Assembly (NCBI GenBank): GCA_018365455.1
Contig: JAGZJZ010000031.1
Coordinates: 1 to 64,000, forward strand
Direction: 5' to 3'
Length of the DNA: 64,000 bases
Source of the DNA: Clostridiales bacterium
GTDB taxonomy: Bacteria > Bacillota > Clostridia > Lachnospirales > Lachnospiraceae
Position 1 is the first letter of the stretch; each line of letters begins with the position of its first letter. The notes beneath the pieces were generated by a model. The model did not search any database, was not told the origin of the DNA, and was given only the letters and a program-made list of their open reading frames with translations. Both the position numbers and the translations under genes were made by a program. Positions 1 to 7,417 of this stretch are shown in pieces.

Positions 1-31
1 CTGTAAGGTTTACGATATACTTTTGATTCAT
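1..31 (-). CDS. N-terminal start of a probable IS630-family transposase (runs off the window)
   Basis: On the minus strand an AGGAGG site (40-45) lies 8 nt before an ATG at 31-29. The ten visible residues read MNQKYIVNLT. Many IS630-type transposases begin with a similar short K-Y-x-V-x-L-T stretch, so a transposase is the best guess. Only ten codons are visible and any other family with this start is possible. The insertion-sequence end would lie somewhere in 46-95, but no terminal repeat can be confirmed without the other end. Confidence 0.4.
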   Translation of the reverse strand, partial: MNQKYIVNLT

Positions 32-95
32 TGCTTTTACCTCCTACCTTTTCTATATGTAGATTGTAAAAGCAACAACTAACTTTGTCAAGGTA

Positions 96-261
96 CTAGT
101 ACTCCATCCGGCTAGAAAGCCTACTGACAGCACTGCCTATTTTGCCATCTGCAGCGTTGTCGTCAGTCAGCGGAGGAACCACTCCGCTTCCATCCTCCGC
201 CTTGCAGACTGACAAAATATTCAGCACTGTCAGTAGGCTTTGTGGCTGGATGGAGTACTAG
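96..261. repeat. 166-bp imperfect palindrome
   Basis: CTAGTACTCCATCC opens at 96 and its inverted copy closes at 261. The arms match over about 60 bp with scattered mismatches; both contain AAGCCTACTGACAG. A GC-rich centre lies near 165-200. It carries no gene. It could be a MITE-like element or a very stable hairpin next to the putative IS630 end. No second copy is present in this window. Confidence 0.75.
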
Positions 262-300
262 CTGTGTGATACTTCAAGATAAAAAAATTAGGGATATAAT

Positions 301-329
301 TTGACGCTCTCGAAATCCTATGATAAACT
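301..329 (+). promoter_or_regulatory. Promoter of the thiamine operon
   Basis: TTGACG (301-306), a 17-bp spacer and TAAACT (324-329) give a reasonable sigma-A promoter. It would start transcription near 336, just upstream of the TPP riboswitch. Confidence 0.5.
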
Positions 330-371
330 AATTAAATATGGTAACAAATCAAACCTTGATACGAAATGAAA

Positions 372-452
372 ATGACAGGGAGCTTGTTTGACAGGCTGAG
401 AGGAAGTTGTGAACTTCAATCTGTGACCTGATTTTAAGAAACAGTATCAGGG
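372..452 (+). promoter_or_regulatory. TPP riboswitch (THI element)
   Basis: The leader contains the conserved blocks of the TPP aptamer in order: CAGGGAGC (376-383), GGCTGAGAGG (394-403) and GACCTGA (425-431), closed by a CAGGGA block (448-453). It lies directly upstream of a transcription terminator and thiE, as expected for thiamine-pyrophosphate feedback. AGGAAGTTG inside the aptamer can pair with CAACTTCCT at 463-471, which would provide the switch between antiterminator and terminator. Confidence 0.85.
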
Positions 453-454
453 AC

Positions 455-491
455 AAGTCTTGCAACTTCCTGCAGGACTTCTTTTATTTTG
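455..491 (+). terminator. Riboswitch-controlled intrinsic terminator
   Basis: AAGTC...GCA pairs with TGC...GACTT around an ACTTCC loop, followed by TTCTTTTATTTT. It is the expression platform of the TPP riboswitch ahead of thiE. Confidence 0.7.
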
Positions 492-562
492 CAGGTTTAT
501 TTGAATGTGCGTTATGAATTCCATGATGAATGTGACAAAAAAGAACAAAGGAGATAGGAATC

Positions 563-1207
563 ATGAAAGTTAGTGGTAAAGATCTGAAACTGTATGCAGT
601 AACAGACCGAAAATGGGTGGGAGAACAGTCACTGGAAGAACAGGTGGAAGAAGCACTTGCAGCAGGGGTTACTTTTTTGCAGCTACGGGAAAAACATATG
701 GAAAAAGGTGAGCTGTTGGAAGAAGCGAAGCGCATAGGAGAAATTGCAAAGCGCTATCAGGTGCCGTTTTTAATCGACGATGACGTTGAAATGGCAATTG
801 CCAGTCAGGCAGACGGCGTACATATTGGGCAAAAAGACATGCTTCCCAAGATAGCCAGGGAACTATTAGGAGAAGATAAAATACTGGGAGTAACTGCCAG
901 AACGGTAGAACAGGCAAAAAGTGCGTGGGAACAGGGGGCGGATTATCTTGGGGTAGGGGCTGCATTTCCCACCTCCACCAAGGACGATACGGTTGTAATT
1001 ACCAAAGAAACCATTCGTGAAATCTGTGAAGCAGTGCCTATTCCGGTGGTGGTGATTGGCGGAATTACAAAAGAAAACATAAAACAGCTGAAGAACTGCA
1101 AGGCATCCGGTGTAGCTGTGGTTTCCGCAATATTTGCAAGTGATCATATTACCGGGGCAGTGAAAAGCCTGAAAAACGAGGTGGAAGAAAACTTATGGTC
1201 AGATTAG
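563..1207 (+). CDS. thiE: Thiamine-phosphate synthase ThiE
   Basis: This 214-residue TIM-barrel enzyme joins HMP pyrophosphate and thiazole phosphate to make thiamine monophosphate in the cytoplasm. Visible family blocks are KLYAVTDR at the N terminus, FLQLREK for substrate binding, DGVHIGQKDM, GVTART, and the phosphate-binding GVGAAFPTSTK and VVVIGGI near the C terminus. Length is normal for ThiE. The start has a GGAG ribosome site (AAGGAGATAGGAATC) and follows a TPP riboswitch and terminator. The stop overlaps the next gene by 13 nt, so the two are probably translationally coupled. ThiC, ThiG and ThiL are not in the window, so whether the cell makes or only salvages the precursors is unknown here. 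Confidence 0.95.
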   Translation: MKVSGKDLKLYAVTDRKWVGEQSLEEQVEEALAAGVTFLQLREKHMEKGELLEEAKRIGEIAKRYQVPFLIDDDVEMAIASQADGVHIGQKDMLPKIARELLGEDKILGVTARTVEQAKSAWEQGADYLGVGAAFPTSTKDDTVVITKETIREICEAVPIPVVVIGGITKENIKQLKNCKASGVAVVSAIFASDHITGAVKSLKNEVEENLWSD

Positions 1208-1848
1208 GTGAAATAGAAGGTGCTATTTTCGATATGGATGGAACGATTCTGGATTCTATGGCTATGTGGGAAAACATAGGAAGCAGTTATGTGAAAATGA
1301 AGGGGAAAATACCGGCGCCGGATCTGGATGAGGTTATTAAGTCCATGAGCTTTGAGGAATCAGCCCGATATATTAAGAAGCATTATCAGTTTGATGAAGC
1401 CATAGATTTCATGATGGACGAAGTGAATCAAATGGTAAAAGAGAATTATCAGGGGAAAATTAAGGGAAAGCCATTTGTAAAAGAATTTTTAGAGAGCCTG
1501 AGAAATAAGGGGGTTCCCATGTGTGTGGCAACAGCTACCGATGAATCGCTGGTAAGGATCTGCCTGAAACGGCTGGAACTTCTGCACTATTTTCAGGAGA
1601 TCTTTACCTGCAGGAAAGTAGGGGCGGGGAAGGAACAGCCTGATATCTATGAAGCGGCATTACAAAGACTGGGAACGGACAAAGAGAAGACCTTTGTATT
1701 TGAAGACGTTCTTCATGCGGTGAAGACAGCGAAGCGGGCAGGCTTTCCGGTAGCGGCGCTCTATGATGAAAGTTCCGTAAGGGATTGGGAAGAAATTAAG
1801 GGACTGGCAGATATTTCAGCTGTAACGATGGGAGAATTTATTTCCTGA
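1195..1848 (+). CDS. HAD-superfamily phosphatase in the thiamine operon
   Basis: A 217-residue HAD subfamily IA hydrolase. Motif I is FDMDGT near residues 12-17 (nucleophile and general-acid aspartates), motif II is the ATATD stretch, motif III lysine lies in GKEQPDIY, and motif IV is VFED. The insert after motif I forms a helical cap like that of beta-phosphoglucomutase-type enzymes. The start ATG lies inside thiE in another frame (13-nt overlap), so it is part of the same riboswitch-controlled operon. Its substrate is probably a phosphorylated thiamine intermediate such as thiamine phosphate or HMP phosphate. That is inferred from position only; the fold is too promiscuous to say more. Confidence 0.85.
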   Translation: MVRLGEIEGAIFDMDGTILDSMAMWENIGSSYVKMKGKIPAPDLDEVIKSMSFEESARYIKKHYQFDEAIDFMMDEVNQMVKENYQGKIKGKPFVKEFLESLRNKGVPMCVATATDESLVRICLKRLELLHYFQEIFTCRKVGAGKEQPDIYEAALQRLGTDKEKTFVFEDVLHAVKTAKRAGFPVAALYDESSVRDWEEIKGLADISAVTMGEFIS

Positions 1849-1858
1849 GAGGGTAATT

Positions 1859-1919
1859 TAGAGCGTGTTTGGAAATTCATTCCCGCCGGCTGGAAGAATG
1901 TAATTTTCAGACATGTTCC
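1859..1919. repeat. Short copy of the GAGCGTGTTT palindromic element
   Basis: The left arm TAGAGCGTGTTTGGAAATT is followed by CATTCCCGCCGG, then an imperfect inverted arm ending ATTTTCAGACATGTTCC. The same end sequence recurs near 27.5, 40.3, 54.8 and 57.2 kb. It sits between the HAD gene and thiD without breaking either. Confidence 0.75.
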
Positions 1920-1963
1920 AGACAATGGAGCAACGAAAATATATAATGACAGAGGATAACTGG

Positions 1964-2743
1964 ATGAAGAAAATACTTACAATTGCAGGTTCAGACTGCA
2001 GCGGAGGAGCGGGAATACAGGCAGATATTAAAACGATCACCGTACATAGGATGTATGCCATGAGCGCAGTTACAGCCTTGACTGCACAAAACACAATGGG
2101 TGTATTTGGCATAGAAAAATGTACGCCGGAATTTTTAGAGCAGCAGCTGGACTGCATTTTTCGGGATATTTTCCCGGACGCAGTTAAAATCGGGATGATC
2201 CCGGATGCCGGGTTGATTGAGTCGGCAGCAGGAAAGCTGGCAGAATATGGGGCTTTTCGCATTGTGCTGGATCCGGTTATGGTTTCCACCAGCGGCAGGA
2301 CATTATTGGAAAAGGAAGCCAGGGAAGTTTTTATGAAAAAACTACTGCCTTTGGCGTCACTGGTTACACCGAATATACCGGAAGCGGAAGTGATGAGCCA
2401 GATGAAAATAGAAAGTCCAAAAGATATGGAGACGGCTGCCAGGGTGATCTCCGGTTTTTACGATGGAGCCATACTGATAAAAGGCGGGCATCAAAAAGAG
2501 ACTGCCAATGACCTGTTATATGAAAAAGGGAAGGCAACCTGGTTTTACGAAAAACATATGGAGAATCCCAACACCCACGGAACGGGCTGCACTCTGTCAT
2601 CTGCAATAGCCTGCCAGCTGGCAAAAGGCTATAGTATGGAAGGCAGCCTTAGGCGTGCAAAGGATTATCTGTCCGGTGCGATCCGGGCAAATCTGGATCT
2701 GGGGCAGGGCGCGGGTCCTTTGAACCACTGTTATCGTATATGA
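1964..2743 (+). CDS. thiD: Hydroxymethylpyrimidine (phosphate) kinase ThiD
   Basis: This 259-residue ribokinase-fold enzyme phosphorylates HMP to HMP-P and HMP-PP for ThiE. Signatures are GSDCSGGAGIQADIK near the N terminus (substrate binding), DPVMVSTSG, TPNIPEAE, ILIKGGH and the anion-hole HGTGCTLSSA with its catalytic region near the C terminus. I start at 1964 because AGAGGA lies 7 nt upstream and the residues before it (from 1913) resemble no ThiD. A 61-bp palindromic repeat separates it from the HAD gene but the operon order is kept. Its 3' end overlaps the convergent lacI-type gene by 13 bp, leaving no room for a terminator between them. Confidence 0.93.
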   Translation: MKKILTIAGSDCSGGAGIQADIKTITVHRMYAMSAVTALTAQNTMGVFGIEKCTPEFLEQQLDCIFRDIFPDAVKIGMIPDAGLIESAAGKLAEYGAFRIVLDPVMVSTSGRTLLEKEAREVFMKKLLPLASLVTPNIPEAEVMSQMKIESPKDMETAARVISGFYDGAILIKGGHQKETANDLLYEKGKATWFYEKHMENPNTHGTGCTLSSAIACQLAKGYSMEGSLRRAKDYLSGAIRANLDLGQGAGPLNHCYRI

Positions 2744-3765
2744 GATGAAACGCAGCCTGTGGAATCACGCTCAACAAAAGCAGGGCGCATCTCAATGCGG
2801 CTGATAGGGACCCCTTTGATCAGACTGTCCACAAGAATAAATGCACTTTTACCGAGGTCTACCCGGTTTTGGCGTACCGTTGTCAATGCCGGGATCAGAT
2901 ACCGGGCAAGGGGGAGGTCATCATATCCGGTAACGCTTAAGTCCTCCGGTACCTTCTTGCCCATATTATAGAGTTGCTTGATAACGCCGGATGCAATAAA
3001 GTCGCTGGCGCAGATAATCGCAGTCGCTCCTTTTTCCAGAAAATGAGGAACATATAAGGGAGCACAGTCCACATGGTAATCACCATACGCAATCAGATCT
3101 AAATCCAGATCTATTTTATTTACCCACAAAAAATGCTTGTACGCATTCAGGCGGCGCTCAGTAATCATGGAATCCTGGTTTCCGCAGAGCATGGCAATTC
3201 GTCTGTGCCCTTTGGCGGCGAGATGGTTTACCACACCTTTCATACCTTCAAAATTATCAGTTCCCACATATCCCACAAAGGGGTTGTCTTCAATGTAATT
3301 ATCTAAAAGAGCCGTTGGTACCTTCGTATGGTTCAGTTGTTTTAAATAGTCATCGTGAAGCCGGAAGCCCAGAAGAAATGCTCCTGAGTATCCATTTTTT
3401 AACATATAAGTGTCATATTTTTCCCTGGAGCCTGTTTGAGTTTTCAAACCGGCTCTTGTCTGCATAGAGAGGTTGGTGGGAACAATTGTGACCTCGTAAT
3501 TATTTCGTACTGCAGCCTGTTCAAATCCGGAAATAATTTCATAACCGAACTGGTCTACATTTTCATAGTTCATATCATCAACCATAATACAGATCCTGCG
3601 CATTACTTTGCCCTGCAGGGATTTTGGCTTATAACCCAGTTCCACCGCCGCATCCAGGACGGACTGCCGCATTTTTTCGCTGATATCGCTTGCTCCATTC
3701 AGTCCTTTGGAAACGGTGGCGGGAGAAATGCCTAATTTTTTTGCTATGTCTTTAATTGTCGCCAT
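2731..3765 (-). CDS. LacI-family transcriptional regulator, probable repressor of glgP
   Basis: 344 residues. The N-terminal helix-turn-helix reads TIKDIAKKLGISPATVSKGL, followed by a hinge and a periplasmic-binding-protein-like sensor domain; ATTVRQNRVDLGK-like text near the end is typical of LacI/GalR proteins. The start at 3765 is chosen because GGAGG precedes it and the HTH begins at residue 2; longer in-frame extensions encode no family sequence. It is transcribed divergently from the alpha-glucan phosphorylase gene, whose promoter carries tandem TTTCGAAA repeats. The simplest reading is a repressor that senses a maltodextrin-like or related sugar, but the ligand is not readable from sequence. 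Confidence 0.9.
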   Translation of the reverse strand: MATIKDIAKKLGISPATVSKGLNGASDISEKMRQSVLDAAVELGYKPKSLQGKVMRRICIMVDDMNYENVDQFGYEIISGFEQAAVRNNYEVTIVPTNLSMQTRAGLKTQTGSREKYDTYMLKNGYSGAFLLGFRLHDDYLKQLNHTKVPTALLDNYIEDNPFVGYVGTDNFEGMKGVVNHLAAKGHRRIAMLCGNQDSMITERRLNAYKHFLWVNKIDLDLDLIAYGDYHVDCAPLYVPHFLEKGATAIICASDFIASGVIKQLYNMGKKVPEDLSVTGYDDLPLARYLIPALTTVRQNRVDLGKSAFILVDSLIKGVPISRIEMRPAFVERDSTGCVSSHIR

Positions 3766-3834
3766 AAGATTTCCTCCAAGTAAGCGGGCTGGCTGAAAGC
3801 TGTCACGGTACGCTCCTGCAGTCCGAAAATTATA

Positions 3835-3863
3835 TTGACAATATACCATAAAAATGATAATAT
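3835..3863 (+). promoter_or_regulatory. glgP promoter (near-consensus sigma-A)
   Basis: TTGACA (3835-3840), a 17-bp spacer and TAATAT (3858-3863) form a near-perfect promoter. The start would fall near 3870, immediately in front of the TTTCGAAA repeats. Confidence 0.8.
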
Positions 3864-3870
3864 GGCAATG

Positions 3871-3897
3871 AAAAAGTTTCGAAAAGTTTCGAAATAT
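3871..3897. promoter_or_regulatory. Tandem operator-like repeats for the LacI-type regulator
   Basis: AAAAGTTTCG occurs twice in direct succession (3872-3891), producing two TTTCGAAA palindromes with the central CG typical of LacI-family operators. The site overlaps the expected transcription start of glgP, where bound protein would block transcription. Confidence 0.6.
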
Positions 3898-3944
3898 AAG
3901 TTGAAATATTTTATGAGCCATTAGTCAATCGAGGAGGTAATAGA

Positions 3945-6206
3945 ATGTTAGAAAATGAATTAAACGGATACCTGGAAGAAAAATTTAAAAAGACAATTGG
4001 AGAATGCTCGGATGAAGAAATTTATCTTGGACTCTTACAGCTTACGAAAAATCACATAAAAGAATCCGGTAAAAACAGAGGAGAAAAGAAACTTTACTAT
4101 ATATCCGCAGAATTTTTGATTGGAAAGCTTTTATCTAATAATCTGATTAATCTGGGGTTACATGATGAAGTAAAAGAGATTCTGGGCAAAAATAAAAAAG
4201 ACCTGACACAGATTGAAGAAGTAGAATTAGAGCCATCTCTTGGAAATGGCGGACTGGGAAGACTGGCTGCCTGCTTTTTAGATTCCATTGCAACCCTTGG
4301 CTTAAATGGAGATGGAATCGGGCTGAATTATCATTACGGGCTGTTCCGTCAGATTTTTGAAAATAATAAACAGAAAGAGCTGACAAATCCCTGGATTACA
4401 AACGAAAGCTGGCTGACAAAGACCGATATTCATTTTGAGGTACCATTTAAAGGATTTAAATTAATCTCCAGCCTGTATGATATTGATGTAACCGGATATC
4501 ATAATCATGCAAATAAGCTGCATTTATTTGACATCGACATTGTGGATGAATCCATTGTGGAAGAGGGAATAAAGTTTGATAAGAATGATATTCTGCACAA
4601 CCTGACATTGTTTTTGTATCCGGATGACAGTGATGAAAAGGGACAGCTGCTTCGCATTTACCAGCAGTACTTTATGGTGAGCAATGGAGCACAGCTTATT
4701 ATCCGGGAATGCAAAGAAAATGGATACAGCCTTCATGATTTGCACAAGCATGCAGTGGTGCAGATCAATGACACCCACCCGTCTATGGTAATCCCCGAAT
4801 TAATCCGCCTGTTAACGGAAGAAGGAATCTCAATGGAGGAAGCTATCGCCATTGTCAGCAAGACTTGTGCATATACCAATCACACGATTCTAGCGGAGGC
4901 GTTGGAAAAATGGCCGAGATACTATCTGGAAAAAGCAGTGCCCCATCTGCTGCCGATTATCGACGAACTGGACAGAAGAGTCAAAGAAAAATATAAGGAT
5001 GAAAAAGTTGCGATTATTGACAAAGACAACCGCATTCATATGGCACACATGGACATTCACTATGGCTTCAGCGTGAACGGGGTTGCCGCTCTCCACACAC
5101 AGATCCTGAAAGAATCCGAGCTTAAGCCATTTTATGATATATATCCTGAAAAATTCAATAATAAGACCAACGGCATTACCTTCCGCCGGTGGCTGATGCA
5201 CTGTAATCCCGATCTGACGGAGCTGATAAGCGGACTGATCGGAAATGGATTTAAAGAAGATGCAGACTGCCTGAAGGAACTGCGCAAATTTGCAGATGAT
5301 GAAAAAGTTTTAAAAAGCCTTCTGGACATCAAAAATAAAGATAAAGCAGCATTAAAAGAGTATCTGAAAGAAACCCAGGGGATTGAAATTGATGAAAATT
5401 CAATCTATGATATTCAGATAAAACGTCTCCACGAATATAAAAGACAGCAGATGAATGCGCTTTATATTATCCATAAATATCTGGAAATAAAAGGCGGTAA
5501 ACTTCCAAGGAGACCGATTACCATGATTTTTGGTGCGAAAGCTGCTCCGGCTTATGTCATTGCGAAGGACATTATACATCTGATCTTATGCCTGCAGGAA
5601 ATGATTTCCAGGGATGCCAGCGTTCGACCATACTTAAACGTGGTAATGGTGGAAAACTATAATGTATCCAAAGCGTCAAAACTGATTCCGGCATGTGATG
5701 TATCCGAGCAGATATCTCTGGCATCTAAAGAAGCAAGCGGAACCGGAAATATGAAATTCATGCTGAACGGAGCCGTAACCCTTGGTACCGAGGACGGGGC
5801 GAATGTTGAGATTCACCAGCTGGTCGGTGATGAGAATATTTATATTTTTGGAAAATCCAGTGAGGAAGTAATTGCTCATTATGAGAAAGCCGATTATGTT
5901 TCCAAGGATATCTATGAGTCCGATGCTGCCATCAAAGAAATGGTGGACTTTATTGTGGGCAAAGAGATGCTTCAGATTGGCTGTAAGGAAAATTTAAGCA
6001 GGCTTCATCAGGAACTCATCGGCAAAGATTGGTTCATGACACTTCTGGATATCAAGGATTATATTGAGACTAAGGATAAGGCGTTCGCAGATTATGAAGA
6101 CAGAATGGCATGGGCTAAAAAGATGCTGGTCAATATCAGCGAGGCTGGCTATTTTTCATCTGACAGGACGATCAGACAGTATAACGAGGAAATCTGGAAA
6201 TTGTAA
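3945..6206 (+). CDS. glgP: Alpha-glucan (glycogen/maltodextrin) phosphorylase
   Basis: 753 residues, the size of bacterial GlgP/MalP (GT35). It releases glucose 1-phosphate from alpha-1,4-glucans by phosphorolysis in the cytoplasm. Recognisable blocks are EPSLGNGGLGRLAACFLDS (N-terminal substrate region), NDTHPSM, and EASGTGNMKFMLNGAVTLGT near residues 598-617, where K604 is the pyridoxal-phosphate lysine. GAGGAGG lies 8 nt before the ATG. The gene is divergent from a LacI-type regulator and has operator-like repeats in its promoter, so it is probably induced by a sugar rather than constitutive. No glycogen synthesis gene is adjacent. Glycogen versus maltodextrin preference cannot be told. 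Confidence 0.95.
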   Translation: MLENELNGYLEEKFKKTIGECSDEEIYLGLLQLTKNHIKESGKNRGEKKLYYISAEFLIGKLLSNNLINLGLHDEVKEILGKNKKDLTQIEEVELEPSLGNGGLGRLAACFLDSIATLGLNGDGIGLNYHYGLFRQIFENNKQKELTNPWITNESWLTKTDIHFEVPFKGFKLISSLYDIDVTGYHNHANKLHLFDIDIVDESIVEEGIKFDKNDILHNLTLFLYPDDSDEKGQLLRIYQQYFMVSNGAQLIIRECKENGYSLHDLHKHAVVQINDTHPSMVIPELIRLLTEEGISMEEAIAIVSKTCAYTNHTILAEALEKWPRYYLEKAVPHLLPIIDELDRRVKEKYKDEKVAIIDKDNRIHMAHMDIHYGFSVNGVAALHTQILKESELKPFYDIYPEKFNNKTNGITFRRWLMHCNPDLTELISGLIGNGFKEDADCLKELRKFADDEKVLKSLLDIKNKDKAALKEYLKETQGIEIDENSIYDIQIKRLHEYKRQQMNALYIIHKYLEIKGGKLPRRPITMIFGAKAAPAYVIAKDIIHLILCLQEMISRDASVRPYLNVVMVENYNVSKASKLIPACDVSEQISLASKEASGTGNMKFMLNGAVTLGTEDGANVEIHQLVGDENIYIFGKSSEEVIAHYEKADYVSKDIYESDAAIKEMVDFIVGKEMLQIGCKENLSRLHQELIGKDWFMTLLDIKDYIETKDKAFADYEDRMAWAKKMLVNISEAGYFSSDRTIRQYNEEIWKL

Positions 6207-6308
6207 AAGGGCGTGAACTGTAACCGTAACGGACATCACAAATGTTCATACTTTTTTTACAAAAATAGATACCATAATTTTGAAATATGTGGTATTATAG
6301 GAATTATG

Positions 6309-7265
6309 ATGAAGAAAAAAAGAAAATTTACCAAAAAGCTTACTAAGATTGCCCTTGTCATTGGAGCAGAGGTTTTACTGTTCAGTGGCTGCCTGGTGAT
6401 GATATACGCTCGTGGGACAGGAGAGAGTGAGAATCGCGGAAAATATCAGGAAAATGTCACATTAGGAACAACGGAAACGAATGCAGGAGCAGAAAAACAA
6501 AGCAGTCTCCAGGCAGGAACAAATCAGGATAAGGATATTACTTCTGCGGCAAATGAACAGCAGACAACAGGAACCGCACCGGTTTCCAGTAATTATAATT
6601 CGATTGCTACGGAAAAGAATATGGAATTGGAAAGTGAGTCCGAGTCGGAAAACAGCAGTTCAGATTTAGCAATCCAGAAGACAGAATCAGAAATGCTTTA
6701 TGTTGAACCAGTTAGCCAGCTGCCGGAATTGCCAACGGGGTGCGAGATTACATCCCTGACGATGGCGCTTAACTATGAAGGCTATGGCGTAGATAAAGAG
6801 GATCTTGCGGACAACTATCTCACGAAAGGCAGACCGGGTGTCAACAGCTATGAGGATGCTTTTCTTGGTAATCCCAGAGATGAGGATTCCTATGGATGTT
6901 TTGCACCGGTAATTGTCAGAACGGCTAATAAATATCTGACAGAGCAGAACAGTGCAAAGCGGGCATATGATGTCAGCGGAACGGATCTGGAAGATTTATT
7001 TGATGAGATACGTGCCGGAAATCCGGTTATTATCTGGGGATCTATGAACATTGATGTGGATATCGAATATACAGATGAGTGGGAAATTGACGGTAAGCTG
7101 CTTCGCTGGCCGGGAAATGAACACTGTATGGTATTGAGCGGATTTGATTTAAATAATGAAACAGTTACCGTATGTGATCCGTTACGGGAAGTAGAAACGT
7201 ATGATATCAGTTCATTTGAAAGACATTTCAAACAGATGGACAAGATGGCAGTAGTGATAAAATAA
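6309..7265 (+). CDS. Secreted or membrane-anchored C39-like cysteine peptidase
   Basis: 318 residues. A basic start is followed by one hydrophobic segment (about residues 13-35), then a Ser/Thr/Glu/Gln-rich linker to about residue 135, then a papain-like C39_2 domain. The catalytic cysteine lies in LPTGCEITSL, the histidine in NEHCMVLSGFD, and the aspartate in the following VCDPL. These domains in Firmicutes are extracellular peptidases of uncertain substrate. AGGA lies 6 nt before ATG 6309; the ATG at 6306 is the alternative. It is followed by a strong terminator, so it is a single transcription unit or the end of the glgP transcript. Confidence 0.82.
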   Translation: MKKKRKFTKKLTKIALVIGAEVLLFSGCLVMIYARGTGESENRGKYQENVTLGTTETNAGAEKQSSLQAGTNQDKDITSAANEQQTTGTAPVSSNYNSIATEKNMELESESESENSSSDLAIQKTESEMLYVEPVSQLPELPTGCEITSLTMALNYEGYGVDKEDLADNYLTKGRPGVNSYEDAFLGNPRDEDSYGCFAPVIVRTANKYLTEQNSAKRAYDVSGTDLEDLFDEIRAGNPVIIWGSMNIDVDIEYTDEWEIDGKLLRWPGNEHCMVLSGFDLNNETVTVCDPLREVETYDISSFERHFKQMDKMAVVIK

Positions 7266-7279
7266 CAAATTTGGTAAGT

Positions 7280-7333
7280 AAGGACTATCGTATATTAAAA
7301 AGCCTGTCTTTTTAAATGCGATAGTCCTTTTTC
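7280..7333 (+). terminator. Intrinsic terminator after the C39 peptidase
   Basis: AGGACTATCG pairs with CGATAGTCCT and an inner ATTAAAAAG pairs with CTTTTTAAAT, followed by TTTTTC. Confidence 0.8.
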
Positions 7334-7335
7334 GA

Positions 7336-7364
7336 TTGTTACATGATGCGATACATGATAAAAT
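7336..7364 (+). promoter_or_regulatory. Promoter of the YesN-YesM-SBP operon
   Basis: TTGTTA (7336-7341), 17-bp spacer, TAAAAT (7359-7364). It lies directly after the terminator and about 50 nt before the regulator gene. Confidence 0.5.
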
Positions 7365-7417
7365 GGAGGCAGATGCTGGCGCTTGCCAGAATAATTCAGG
7401 TCGGGAGATGACAGTCC

